DNA of 33,188 bases, taken from NCBI GenBank assembly GCA_021796545.1, contig JAKABX010000010.1, positions 1 through 33,188 on the forward strand. Reading direction: 5' to 3'. Below are positions 24,928 to 33,094 of the stretch, in pieces. Position numbers and translations under genes: made by a program. The notes under the pieces are model-generated. The model was not told where the DNA came from. It was given only the letters and a program-made list of their open reading frames with translations, and searched no databases. The first letter of the stretch is position 1. Every line of letters begins with the position of its first letter. Source of the stretch: Actinomycetes bacterium (GTDB lineage Bacteria; Actinomycetota; Acidimicrobiia; Acidimicrobiales; Bog-793).

Positions 24928-26088
24928 TTGCACGCAGACACCCATGTGCTGCTGAGCGGCTGGGGGGTCCTGACCCCGGACGCGACCGTGTCGCGGGGGT
25001 GGGTGCAGATTCGGGGCCAGCGGATCACCGGGGTCGGCGCCGGGACGCCGGCGCGCCCCGCCGAGGGCGAGGAGCACCTGGTTCTCACCGGGTGCACCGT
25101 CGTGCCCGGTTTCATCGACCTCCACGTGCACGGGGGCGGCGCGAGCTTCGTGCAGGGCGCCCCCGCCGCGGTGCCCCGCGCCCGCACCTTTCACCGCCGG
25201 GGCGGAACGACCCGCAGCCCCGCGAGCCTGGTCAGCACGCCCGTCGACGCGCTCGTCGACGCCCTCGCCTCCCTCGCCGAGGACGGCGTGGTCGAGGGCA
25301 TCCATCTGGAGGACCCCTTCCTCGCCCCGGGCCGCTGCGGAGCGCACGACCCGCGCTCGCTGCGCCCACCCGAGCGGGCCCTGCTCGAGCGCCTGCTCGA
25401 CGCCGGACGTGGACAGGTCCGCATGGTGACGCTCGCGCCCGAGCTCCCTGGCGCGATCGACCGCGTCCGCCGGCTCGTCGACGTCGGGGTCATCGCGGCG
25501 ATCGGGCACTCCGATGCCGACGACGCAAGGGCGCAGACGGCCATCGACGCCGGCGCCACGGTCGCGACGCACCTGTTCAACGCGATGCGGCCCTTGCAGC
25601 ACCGCGGGCCCGGCATCGCCGGCGCGGCGCTCGAGCGCGAAGAGGTCGCCTGCGCGCTCATCGTCGACGGCCACCACCTCGCGGACGCGACGGCCCGGCT
25701 CGCGTTCGCCGCGGCACCGAGACGCCGTGCCCTCGTGACCGCCGCGGTCGCCGCGGCGGGAACTGCGGAGGGGCGGTCCCGCCTCGGCCCCGTCGAGGTC
25801 GAGGTGGCGCCGGGCGCGCCTAGCGAGGGCACCCCGACCATCGCGGGCAGCACCGTCACCAGCGCCGCGGCGCTGCGTCACGCGGTGCGCGCAAGACTCC
25901 CGCTCGCGCAGGCGAGCGCCGCGGCGAGCACCCTTCCAGCCACCCTCCTCAACCGGGCATCCGGCCTCGGGACGATCGCCGTCGACACACTCGCCGACCT
26001 CGTCGTGCTCGACGCCGATCTCGAGGTCGAGGTGGTCTTCGTGGCCGGCGAGCGCGTCGCGCCGCCCGCGGCCCGCGTTGCCCGGTGA
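24928..26088 (+). CDS. nagA: N-acetylglucosamine-6-phosphate deacetylase with catalytic Asp replaced
   Basis: A 386-residue amidohydrolase matching NagA, which removes acetate from GlcNAc-6-phosphate. Seen in order: VVPGFIDLHVHGGG (H66, H68), GIHLEDPFLAPGRCGAH (metal-binding E128; family has HLEGPF), AIGHSDAD (H193), ATHLFNAMRPLQHRGPG (H214), CALIVDGHHL, IAGSTVTSAAALRHAV and TLADLVVLDADLEV. At the active-site strand the family reads LVTDA; here it is LVTAA, with Ala at 272 (GCC at 25741-25743) where the general-base Asp is expected. The TTG at 24928 is used; GTG at 24946 is an alternative. It follows the SIS gene after 25 bases and is the last operon gene. Deacetylase activity is doubtful. 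Confidence 0.85.
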   Translation: MHADTHVLLSGWGVLTPDATVSRGWVQIRGQRITGVGAGTPARPAEGEEHLVLTGCTVVPGFIDLHVHGGGASFVQGAPAAVPRARTFHRRGGTTRSPASLVSTPVDALVDALASLAEDGVVEGIHLEDPFLAPGRCGAHDPRSLRPPERALLERLLDAGRGQVRMVTLAPELPGAIDRVRRLVDVGVIAAIGHSDADDARAQTAIDAGATVATHLFNAMRPLQHRGPGIAGAALEREEVACALIVDGHHLADATARLAFAAAPRRRALVTAAVAAAGTAEGRSRLGPVEVEVAPGAPSEGTPTIAGSTVTSAAALRHAVRARLPLAQASAAASTLPATLLNRASGLGTIAVDTLADLVVLDADLEVEVVFVAGERVAPPAARVAR

Positions 26089-26097
26089 GGTGTGCCG

Positions 26098-26514
26098 TCA
26101 GGCCCGGGGCCGCTTGAGGGCGCCCGAGCCGTTGAACATCCGCACGAGGTGGTTCCAGTTGCACCCCGTGCAGACCTCGACGACGTAGAAGGCGACATCC
26201 TGGCGCGCGCGGGCGAGCGCGCGCAGCTCGCGCTCGGTCTCGAGCGCCCGCCCGCTCGCGGGCAGGCGGGGGCCGAACGCGAAGTACACGTGGACGAGCG
26301 GCTCGTCCCCGCAGATCGGGCACGTCTCCTGCGTGGGCCGCCCGAGGTGGCGGGCGACGCGCAGCAGCTCGGGCTGGGCGTCGCAGATGTCGAGGCGCGA
26401 CAGGCGGCCCCGACGGTGCTCCCGCACGATCGAGTCGCGCGCGAGCCGGTACTCGATCTGCCCGAGTCCGTTCAGCGGGAGTCTCCCGGCCGAGAAGAGC
26501 GGTCCGCTCGTCAT
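26098..26514 (-). CDS. DUF5318 zinc-ribbon protein
   Basis: A 138-residue protein with two Cys pairs, ETCPICGDE (65, 68) and EVCTGCNWNH (115, 118), a zinc ribbon. The body QIEYRLARDSIVREHRRGRLSRLDICDAQPELLRVARHLG and the HVYFAFGP segment match the actinobacterial DUF5318 family (Rv0049-like), of unknown function. In mycobacteria the homologue lies beside padR-ino1 and ponA1. Here it is divergent from padR, 114 bases away, and convergent with nagA, only nine bases away. The ATG at 26514 is the natural start. The neighbouring gene order supports the assignment. Confidence 0.85.
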   Translation of the reverse strand: MTSGPLFSAGRLPLNGLGQIEYRLARDSIVREHRRGRLSRLDICDAQPELLRVARHLGRPTQETCPICGDEPLVHVYFAFGPRLPASGRALETERELRALARARQDVAFYVVEVCTGCNWNHLVRMFNGSGALKRPRA

Positions 26515-26607
26515 CGCAGGCAGGCTACCTGCCGCCCGCGGCGGCCGTCTCGCCACTCCCCGCGCCGGCGCGCGCCGGGCCGCGGTTGCGATCGGGGTGG
26601 CGTGACA

Positions 26608-26620
26608 TATCGCCTCGATA
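26608..26620. promoter_or_regulatory. Inverted repeat before padR, candidate operator
   Basis: TATCG-CCT-CGATA is a perfect 5-bp inverted repeat ending eight bases before the padR ATG. It is followed by a near repeat (CATCGCC) of its left part (TATCGCC). No ribosome-binding site precedes the ATG, so the transcript may be leaderless and the repeat would then lie in the promoter. An autoregulatory PadR site is inferred. Confidence 0.4.
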
Positions 26621-26628
26621 CATCGCCT

Positions 26629-27327
26629 ATGATCCTGCCCGTGCTCGAACTCGCGCTGCTCGGCCTGCTGAAAGAGCGGCCGATGCACGGCTACGACCTC
26701 CGTAAGAGGCTGCGCGAGGACGTCGGGCTGCTCGCGAACCTCTCCTTCGGCTCGCTCTACCCCGCGCTCGCGCGCCTCGAGGCCTCCGGCGCCGTCCGCG
26801 CGCTCGCCGCGCCGGGTGACGCGGCCGAGCTTGCGTACCTGCCCTTCACGGGCTCGCTCGGCGGTGAGCGCGCGGCGCTCGTCGCGCGCCGTGCGACCGC
26901 CAAGGCCGCGGCCAAGCTCGGTGGGCACGGGACGCGGGCCCGCAAGGTCTACGAGATCACCGCCCGCGGCGAAGAGCTGTTCGAGCAGCTGCTCGAGGCG
27001 GGCGACGGTGCGGGCGAGGACGCCCGCAGCTTCTCGCTCCGCCTCGCCTTCGCCCGCCACCTGAGCCCCCCGGCGCGCGTCCGCCTCCTCGAGCGCCGCC
27101 GGCTCCAGCTCGCCGAGCGGGCGCAGCGCGCCGCCCGCTCGCTCGACGCGCCGACGCGCCCGCTCGATGCCTACGAGCGGGCGATCGCCGGGCACGCCCG
27201 GGACCTCGCCCTCCTCGACCTCGAGTGGGTCGAGGAGCTCCTCGAGACCGAGCAGCGCGCGCTCACCGCCGCCGGCGGCGAGCGGACCAGCCCTCGCAAC
27301 AGGACAGGAAGGACCCTCAGCACATGA
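26629..27327 (+). CDS. PadR-family transcriptional regulator
   Basis: A 232-residue regulator. The winged helix begins [52 protein letters not shown], the PadR signature. A family-typical wing insertion of about 50 residues follows, then [20 protein letters not shown]. The C-terminal dimerisation helices ([24 protein letters not shown] and later) complete it. It resembles Rv0047c of M. tuberculosis, which also adjoins ino1. Its stop overlaps the ino1 ATG (ATGA), so the two are translated together and the regulator plausibly controls inositol synthesis. The ATG at 26629 is chosen since the PadR domain begins there. Confidence 0.92.
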   Translation: MILPVLELALLGLLKERPMHGYDLRKRLREDVGLLANLSFGSLYPALARLEASGAVRALAAPGDAAELAYLPFTGSLGGERAALVARRATAKAAAKLGGHGTRARKVYEITARGEELFEQLLEAGDGAGEDARSFSLRLAFARHLSPPARVRLLERRRLQLAERAQRAARSLDAPTRPLDAYERAIAGHARDLALLDLEWVEELLETEQRALTAAGGERTSPRNRTGRTLST

Positions 27328-28403
27328 GCGCTTCGCGCAGGATCAAGGTCGCCATCGCGGGCGTGGGCAACTGCGCCAGCTCACTCGTCCAGGGCGTCGA
27401 GTACTACCGCTCGGCCGACCCGGACGTCCGCGTCCCCGGACTCATGCACGTCGTGCTCGGCGGCTACCACGTCGGCGACATCGACTTCGTCGCGGCCTTC
27501 GACGTCGACGCCACCAAGGTCGGCCTCGACCTCTCCAAGGCGATCGCGGCGGGCAAGAACAACACGATCCGCTTCGCGGACGTGCCCGAGCTCGGTGTCA
27601 CCGTGCAGCGCGGCCCGACCTTCGACGGGCTCGGCCGGTACTACCGCGAGGTCCTCGAGGAGTCCCCGGCCGAGCCGGTCGACGTCGCCGAGGCGCTGCG
27701 CCGCAGCGGCGCCGAGGTGCTCGTCTCCTACCTCCCCGTCGGCTCGGAGGAGGCCCAGAAGCACTACGCGACCGCCGCGCTCGAAGCGGGCGTCGCCTTC
27801 GTCAACGCGATCCCCGTCTTCATCGCGAGCGACCCCGAGTGGGCCGAGCGCTTCCGCGCCGCCGGGGTCCCCATCGTCGGTGACGACATCAAGAGCCAGG
27901 TCGGGGCGACGATCGTGCACCGGATGCTCGCGCGCCTGTTCGAGGACCGCGGCAGCGTGCTCGACCGCACCTACCAGCTCAACGTCGGCGGGAACATGGA
28001 CTTCCGCAACATGCTCGAGCGCGACCGCCTCGAGTCGAAGAAGGTCTCCAAGACCCGCGCCGTCACGAGCCAGATCGACCGCCAGATCGCCGCGGAGTCC
28101 GTCCACATCGGGCCCTCGGACCACGTCGCCTGGCTCGAGGACCGCAAGTGGGCCTACATCCGCCTCGAGGGCCGCAACTTCGGCGACGTGCCCCTCAACA
28201 TCGAGCTCAAGCTCGAGGTCTGGGACTCCCCGAACTCCGCCGGGGTCATCATCGACGCTCTGCGCTGTGCCAAGCTCGGCCTCGATCGGGGCATCGGCGG
28301 CCCGCTGTCCGGTCCGTGCGCCTACTTCATGAAGTCGCCGCCCGTGCAGTACCACGACGACGAGGCACGCGACCTCGTCGAGCGCTTCGCGGCCGGCGCG
28401 TAG
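27324..28403 (+). CDS. ino1: Inositol-3-phosphate synthase
   Basis: A 359-residue enzyme converting glucose 6-phosphate to 1L-myo-inositol 3-phosphate with internal NAD recycling, the source of inositol for phosphatidylinositol and mycothiol in actinobacteria. NAD-binding [23 protein letters not shown] is at the N-terminus. Other conserved segments are [47 protein letters not shown], the catalytic-region [30 protein letters not shown] and [25 protein letters not shown]. Length agrees with mycobacterial Ino1. GGAAGGA lies upstream of the ATG, which overlaps the padR stop. A strong hairpin follows it. Confidence 0.97.
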   Translation: MSASRRIKVAIAGVGNCASSLVQGVEYYRSADPDVRVPGLMHVVLGGYHVGDIDFVAAFDVDATKVGLDLSKAIAAGKNNTIRFADVPELGVTVQRGPTFDGLGRYYREVLEESPAEPVDVAEALRRSGAEVLVSYLPVGSEEAQKHYATAALEAGVAFVNAIPVFIASDPEWAERFRAAGVPIVGDDIKSQVGATIVHRMLARLFEDRGSVLDRTYQLNVGGNMDFRNMLERDRLESKKVSKTRAVTSQIDRQIAAESVHIGPSDHVAWLEDRKWAYIRLEGRNFGDVPLNIELKLEVWDSPNSAGVIIDALRCAKLGLDRGIGGPLSGPCAYFMKSPPVQYHDDEARDLVERFAAGA

Positions 28404-28418
28404 CCCGCAGCCCAACCC

Positions 28419-28464
28419 CGCCAGACCGCCACCCGCGCCCCATGGCGGGTGCGGCGGTCTGGCG
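28419..28464. terminator. Bidirectional terminator between ino1 and the CCA-adding enzyme gene
   Basis: CGCCAGACCGCC (28419-28430) plus ACCCGC pairs with GCGGGT plus GGCGGTCTGGCG (28453-28464). The stem is of 12 and 6 bp with a two-base bulge and an 8-base loop. It lies between the stops of two convergent genes, 15 bases after ino1 and 11 before the other stop, so it can serve both. Confidence 0.8.
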
Positions 28465-28475
28465 CGTCCGGGGCC

Positions 28476-29888
28476 TCAGGCCTCGGGCTGTGCCTCCCAC
28501 CACCCGTGCAGCCGGCGGCGCGCCTCATCGGTGCCGATCAGGCCCTCCTCGAGGCGGATCTCGAGCAGGAACGCGAGCGCCCGGCCGACCATCGGACCGG
28601 GCCGAAGGCCGAGCTCGACCATCACGTCGTTGCCGTCGAGCTCGGGGCGGATCGCGCTCAGCTCCTCCTGCTCGCGCAGTACGGCGAGGCGCTCCTCGAG
28701 CTCGTCCATTCTCCGCTCGAGCTGGCGGGCCTTGTGGACGTTGCGCGTCGTGCAGTCCGCCCGCGTCAGCGCGTTGAGCGGATCGAGCAGCTCCCCCGCG
28801 TCGCGCGCGTAGCGGCGGACCGCCGAGTCCGTCCAGCCGAGGCGGTAGGTGTGGAAGCGCAGGTGCAGCTCGATCAGGCGCGCGACGGCGTCGATCTCGG
28901 CGCTCGGGTAGCGCAGGGCCTCGAGGCGCGCGCGGGCGAGGCGCGCGCCGACGACGTCGTGGTGGTGGAAGGAGACCCCCTCGGGACCGTAGGCGCGCGT
29001 GCGCGGCTTGCCGATGTCGTGCAACAGGGCGGCCAGTCGCAGCACCTTGTCCGGGCGCGTCTTGCCGACGACCGCGATGGTGTGGGCGAGCACGTCCTTG
29101 TGACGGTGGATCGGGTCCTGTTCCAGCTGGAGCGCGGGAAGCTCGGGGAGGAAGTGCGCGGCGAGCCCCGTCCTCACGACGAACCACAGCCCGGCCGCGG
29201 GGTCGGGGAGCACGAGGAGCTTGTCGAGCTCGTCGCGGATCCGCTCGGCCGAGACGATCACGATCCGGCTCGCCATCTGCTCGGCGGCGCGCACGAGCGC
29301 CGGGTCCGGCTCCAGCGCGTAGCCGGCGACAAAGCGTGCCGCGCGCAGCATCCGCAGCGGGTCGTCCGCGAAGGAGACCTCCGGCGACAAGGGCGTGCGC
29401 AGCCGCCGGCGCGCGAGGTCGCCGAGACCGTCGTGGGGGTCGAGGAGCTCGAGCTCGGGAAGCTTGAGCGCCATCGCGTTGACCGTGAAGTCGCGGCGTG
29501 CGAGGTCCTCATTGATGTCGTCGCCGAAGGCGACCTCGGGCTTGCGCGAGTCGGGGGCGTAGGCCTCGGCCCGGTGGGTCGTGATCTCGTAGCGCCGGCC
29601 GCCGACGAGGCAGCCGATCGTCCCGAAGGCCTTGCCCTGGGTCCAGACCGCCTCGGCGAGGGGGCGCACGACCGCCTCGATCTGCTCGGGTCGCGCGTCG
29701 GTGGTGAAGTCGAGATCCGCGTCCGGCGCGACGCCCTCGCTGCCCCCCGGACGGCCGACGAGCGCGTCGCGCACGCTCCCCCCGACGAGGTAGAGGCGGT
29801 GTCCCTTCGCGCCGAAGGCGGCGGCGAGAGGCGACACCTCCTCGACGACCGCGCGCAGGCGCTCGGGGACCGCGGGCTCGCTCACCAT
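28476..29888 (-). CDS. CCA-adding tRNA nucleotidyltransferase / poly(A) polymerase family
   Basis: A 470-residue class II nucleotidyltransferase with an HD domain, matching mycobacterial PcnA (Rv3907c). The catalytic head has HRLYLVGGSVRDALVG (GGSVRD at 36-41) and DADLDFTTDARPEQI with the metal-binding Asp residues. Next come RRDFTVNAMALKLP and DDPLRMLRAARFVAGYAL. The HD phosphohydrolase part has LAHTIAVVGKT, LLHDIGKPRTR and HHHDVVGA. It adds or repairs the CCA end of tRNAs. The ATG at 29888 (or GTG at 29885) starts the conserved region; there is no clear ribosome-binding site. Assignment to CCA-adding over polyadenylating activity rests on the actinobacterial family. Confidence 0.93.
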   Translation of the reverse strand: MVSEPAVPERLRAVVEEVSPLAAAFGAKGHRLYLVGGSVRDALVGRPGGSEGVAPDADLDFTTDARPEQIEAVVRPLAEAVWTQGKAFGTIGCLVGGRRYEITTHRAEAYAPDSRKPEVAFGDDINEDLARRDFTVNAMALKLPELELLDPHDGLGDLARRRLRTPLSPEVSFADDPLRMLRAARFVAGYALEPDPALVRAAEQMASRIVIVSAERIRDELDKLLVLPDPAAGLWFVVRTGLAAHFLPELPALQLEQDPIHRHKDVLAHTIAVVGKTRPDKVLRLAALLHDIGKPRTRAYGPEGVSFHHHDVVGARLARARLEALRYPSAEIDAVARLIELHLRFHTYRLGWTDSAVRRYARDAGELLDPLNALTRADCTTRNVHKARQLERRMDELEERLAVLREQEELSAIRPELDGNDVMVELGLRPGPMVGRALAFLLEIRLEEGLIGTDEARRRLHGWWEAQPEA

Positions 29889-30596
29889 CCGGGTGAGGGT
29901 AACGCCCGAACGGCCCCCCTCGTGAGGTGCACCGCGTTGGCGAGCATTGCGCAGCGCGCGGCCGGACCGGGGCGCGCCGGGACCGGGGAGCGCCGGGGAG
30001 GCGATCCCGTGCACGGGTTCGCCCGCCTGGCGCGTCCGGGCGCGAGGTGGTCGTCGCGGTCCTCGACGCCAACCTGCCGCCCGGGGCGCCGCTGCGCCGG
30101 TCGGGCGGAGCTGTGGCCCGCCGGTTGCTCGTGGGGAGCCGGGTCCTCCGCCGGGCCTTCTCCCCGGCGGTTCCTTGGCAGCGCGCCGCCTCGATCCCGG
30201 CCTTTGGCCCCCTGTAGCGGATCCGTCGCCGCAGGGCGCAAGGAGGGTGCGCCGGCGCGGCGTCGAGGTGGGCGACCGCTCGGGATCCGACCCTCCCCAG
30301 GCCGCGGGCCCGAGGTGCGCGGGCGCGAACCCCTCACCGCACCGGGTCGGCGGCACAGCCGGTCTTCCGGCCCCTGCGGGGACCGGGCCCCGAGCCGACG
30401 GGGAGCCCGGCACGTCACCCCCGACCTCGGCGACGCGACCGGCCGTGGCCCGCGACCGGCGCGCCGGGCCGAGAGGCCGGGGACGGCGCGGGACACGCGA
30501 CCGCGACCGCCCTGTCGGCGCGTCCCGCAGGCGCCCGCACGGGCGCGGCGAACGACGCGCGCCGGCGAGCGGCCGCGGCGGTGCGTGTCGGGGCGC
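29889..30596. other. 708-base intergenic stretch, no gene recognised
   Basis: This GC-rich stretch lies between the end of the exporter gene and the start of the CCA-adding enzyme gene, both on the minus strand. Frames through it are open because stop codons are rare at this GC content, but they are Pro/Arg/Gly-rich with no recognisable protein. One hairpin stands out: CCGCCGGG (30148-30155) with CCCGGCGG (30163-30170) and a 7-base loop, about 430 bases past the exporter stop. A promoter for the CCA-adding enzyme gene is expected near 29900 but was not located. A decayed gene cannot be excluded. Confidence 0.5.
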
Positions 30597-32084
30597 TCAG
30601 CCCCCGAGCGCGAACGGCTCGGCCGGGACCTCGTGGCGGCCGGCGCGCACGAGGGCGACCGTCGTGACGACCGCGAGGCCGATGATGACCGCGCTGTAGG
30701 TGAAGGCGGTCGTGTAGCCATGCACCAGCCCGGCCGCGACGGCCGAACGGCCGTGGGCGACGAGATAGGTGGCGGTCGCCGAGGCCGCGATCGTGTTCAA
30801 AAGCGCGGTCCCGAGCGACCCGCCGACCTGCTGGGTCGTGTTGACGAGCGCGCTCGCCACCCCGGCGTCGTTCGGGGCGACACCGACGAGGGCGGTGCTC
30901 GAAAGGGGCACGAAGGCAAGGCCCATACCGATGCTGACGACGATCTCCGCCGGCAGGACGTGGGCGGCGTAGCCGGTGTGCACGCCGACCTGGGTGAACC
31001 AACCGAGCCCGAGCGCCGCCATGGCGATGCCGATCGCCACGATCCCCCGCGGGCCAAAGCGCGGCAGGAGGCGGCTCGCCAGGCCGGCGCCGATCACGAT
31101 GCCGCCGGAGAAGGGAAGGAAGGCGAAGCCGCTCTTCAGCGGCGAGTAGCCGAGCGTGCCCTGCAGGTAGTACGTGAGGAACAGAAAGACGCCGAACAGC
31201 GCGATCCCGACGAGCATCGAGGCCAGGAAGGCGCCCCCGCGGTTGCGGTCGAGGATCACCCGCATCGGCAACAGGGGGTGCGCCGAGCGCAGCTCGACGG
31301 CGACGAAGATCGCCAGCATGACAGCCGCCGCGGCGATCAGCCCGATCGTGATCGACGCGGACCAGCCGTCGGTCTCGGCGCGGGTGAAGCCGTAGACGAG
31401 GGCGAGGAGACCGAGCGTGACGCTGAGCGCGCCGGGGACGTCGTAGCCGCCGCGGTGCTCGGCCTTGCTCTCGCGCACCTCACGGCTCGCCAGGACGGCG
31501 GTCACCGCCGCGATGGGCGCGTTGATCAGCAGCGTCCAGCGCCAGCTCGCATAGGAGGTCAGCACCCCGCCGAGGATCAGCCCGATCGCCGCGCCGCCCC
31601 CGGCGATCGCGCCGTAGACGCCGAAGGCGCGGGCGCGCTCGCGCGCCTCGGTGAAGGTGACGGTGATCAGCGACAGAGCCGCCGGCGCCATGACGGCGGC
31701 GAAGGCACCCTGCAGGGCCCGTGCGCCGAAGAGCATGGCGCCGTCCTGGGAGAGCCCGCCGAGGGCCGAGGCCGCCGCGAAACCGAGCAGGCTGACGATG
31801 AACATCTTCTTGCGCCCGAGGTAGTCGGCGATCCGGCCGCCGAGCAGCAGCAGACCCCCGAAGGCGAGCGTGTAGGCCGTGATCACCCACTGGCGGTTGG
31901 CGGTCGAGATCCCGAGCGCCCGCTGGGCGGACGGCAGGGCGATCGTGACGACCGTGCTGTCGAGCACGATCATCAGCTGGGCAATGGCGATCACTGCGAG
32001 CGCCTTGAACCGGCGCGGGTCGGGTGCCACCGGGGGGCCGGCGCGCTCGCCGAGCGCGAGGGCGTCGCTCGTCAGAGAGCTCAT
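30597..32084 (-). CDS. DHA2-type (EmrB/QacA) multidrug efflux MFS transporter
   Basis: A 495-residue membrane protein with about 14 predicted helices, the DHA2 layout. The first helix has AIAQLMIVLDSTVVTIALPSAQ, with the membrane Asp typical of this family. Motif A follows in LGGRIADYLGRKKMFI and motif C in GAAIGLILGGVLTSYASWRWTLLIN. Later come LFLTYYLQGTLGYSPLKSGFAFLP and DAGVASALVNTTQQVGGSLGTALLNT, both DHA2 hallmarks. It uses the proton gradient to export drugs or toxic metabolites. The ATG at 32084 has AAAGGAG seven bases upstream. The divergent TetR gene is its likely repressor, and a palindrome lies within its promoter. Confidence 0.94.
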   Translation of the reverse strand: MSSLTSDALALGERAGPPVAPDPRRFKALAVIAIAQLMIVLDSTVVTIALPSAQRALGISTANRQWVITAYTLAFGGLLLLGGRIADYLGRKKMFIVSLLGFAAASALGGLSQDGAMLFGARALQGAFAAVMAPAALSLITVTFTEARERARAFGVYGAIAGGGAAIGLILGGVLTSYASWRWTLLINAPIAAVTAVLASREVRESKAEHRGGYDVPGALSVTLGLLALVYGFTRAETDGWSASITIGLIAAAAVMLAIFVAVELRSAHPLLPMRVILDRNRGGAFLASMLVGIALFGVFLFLTYYLQGTLGYSPLKSGFAFLPFSGGIVIGAGLASRLLPRFGPRGIVAIGIAMAALGLGWFTQVGVHTGYAAHVLPAEIVVSIGMGLAFVPLSSTALVGVAPNDAGVASALVNTTQQVGGSLGTALLNTIAASATATYLVAHGRSAVAAGLVHGYTTAFTYSAVIIGLAVVTTVALVRAGRHEVPAEPFALGG

Positions 32085-32155
32085 GCTGCTCCTTTTGGCC
32101 GGCTCGCGCGGTCGCGGCGAGGGGACGTAGAATCGGAATGTCTGCTCCGGATGGC

Positions 32156-32185
32156 AGGATACGGAACCTCGGTTCCGGTTGTCAA
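32156..32185 (-). promoter_or_regulatory. Promoter of the efflux gene with embedded operator
   Basis: On the minus strand a consensus TTGACA (32185-32180) and TATCCT (32161-32156) are separated by 18 bases. The spacer contains a perfect 7-bp inverted repeat, CGGAACC (32162-32168) and GGTTCCG (32171-32177), with a 2-base centre. A TetR dimer bound there would block RNA polymerase directly. Confidence 0.72.
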
Positions 32186-32211
32186 GAGAATGAGTGGTTA
32201 GCGTTTCTCCC

Positions 32212-32814
32212 ATGTCCGCCGACGCTGGAACCCCCCCGGCCGCCCGACCGCTGCGCGCCGACGCGCTGCGGAACCGCCGGCGGGTGATCGAGGCGGCGAC
32301 CGAGGCCTTCGCCCGCTCGGGGATCGCCGTCCCGATGGACGAGATCGCCGAGAGCGCCGGCGTCGGCGTCGGCACCCTCTACCGGCACTTCCCGACCAAA
32401 GAGGCGCTGTTCGCCGCCGTGGTCCGCCACCACCTCGAGGTCCTCGTCGACGAGGCCCGCCGCCTTCAGGGTGCCGACGACCCCGGGTCGGCGTTGTTCG
32501 CCTTCTTCGGACGCATGGTCGAGGAGGCTTCCTCCAAACAAGACGTCGTCGAAGCCCTCAACCAGGCGGGCGTCGACTTCAAGTCGGCCTCCGGCGACCT
32601 GAAGAAGGAGTTCTCGGCCGCGGTGGCCGCCCTCGTCCAGCGTGCCCGGGAGGCCGCGGCGATCCGCGCCGACGTGGAGGACCAAGAGGTGCTGTCGCTG
32701 TTGGCGGGCGCGTGCATGGCAACCGCGCATCTCGGCACGGGAGCCGAGTGCCGCCAGCGGGTCGTCCAGGTGATCTGCGACGGCCTGAGGTCGCCCACAG
32801 CCGCGACGCCCTGA
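32212..32814 (+). CDS. TetR-family repressor, divergent from the efflux gene
   Basis: A 200-residue regulator. The helix-turn-helix domain is at about residues 18-65: LRNRRRVIEAATEAFARSG, PMDEIAESAGVGVGTLYRHFPTKEALFAAVV. The ligand domain is all-helical, with a TetR C-terminal pattern seen in AcrR-like drug regulators (LLAGACMATAHLG). Divergence from a DHA2 exporter and the palindrome between them mark it as the local repressor, presumably released by an exported drug. The ATG at 32212 is used; a GTG 18 bases upstream is possible. No strong ribosome-binding site is seen. Confidence 0.92.
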   Translation: MSADAGTPPAARPLRADALRNRRRVIEAATEAFARSGIAVPMDEIAESAGVGVGTLYRHFPTKEALFAAVVRHHLEVLVDEARRLQGADDPGSALFAFFGRMVEEASSKQDVVEALNQAGVDFKSASGDLKKEFSAAVAALVQRAREAAAIRADVEDQEVLSLLAGACMATAHLGTGAECRQRVVQVICDGLRSPTAATP

Positions 32815-33094
32815 GGCGGACCCCCGGTCCCAAGCCGCCAGCCTCCCGACCACGCGCCGGAGCGGACGCCACCGCGGTGGGGTCCCTTGCGGCGCCGTCG
32901 CAAAGGACCGAGGGGGCGACCGGCGCCGTCGGCAGCGGTTCCCCGCCCGCTCGCCGATCGCCTTCGGGGACCGGGGCCGTCGCCGCCGCGCGGTCCGGGG
33001 GCCGGTCCGGGAACGGCACCTCCCCGCAGGGTCGGCGCCCGGAGCCGAGGGGCGTCGGCGGACGCGCGGCCCGAGACGGCGCCGCATCGGGGGC
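32815..33094. other. Intergenic stretch after the TetR gene
   Basis: About 280 GC-rich bases separate the TetR gene from a convergent frame at the window edge. The palindrome CCACCGCGGTGG (32869-32880) is the only regular structure noticed. No gene is recognised. Confidence 0.4.

Noticed and set aside
29927-30217. A 96-codon frame in the long gap upstream of the CCA-adding enzyme gene
   Set aside because: The product is Arg/Ala/Pro-rich without a known domain and overlaps other equally open frames.
28449-32201. A very long plus-strand open frame opposite the CCA-adding enzyme and efflux genes
   Set aside because: It is the mirror of two well-recognised minus-strand genes and an intergenic stretch. 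The GC-biased codons leave the antisense frame open, and its product is Arg/Glu/Ala/Gly-rich with no family.
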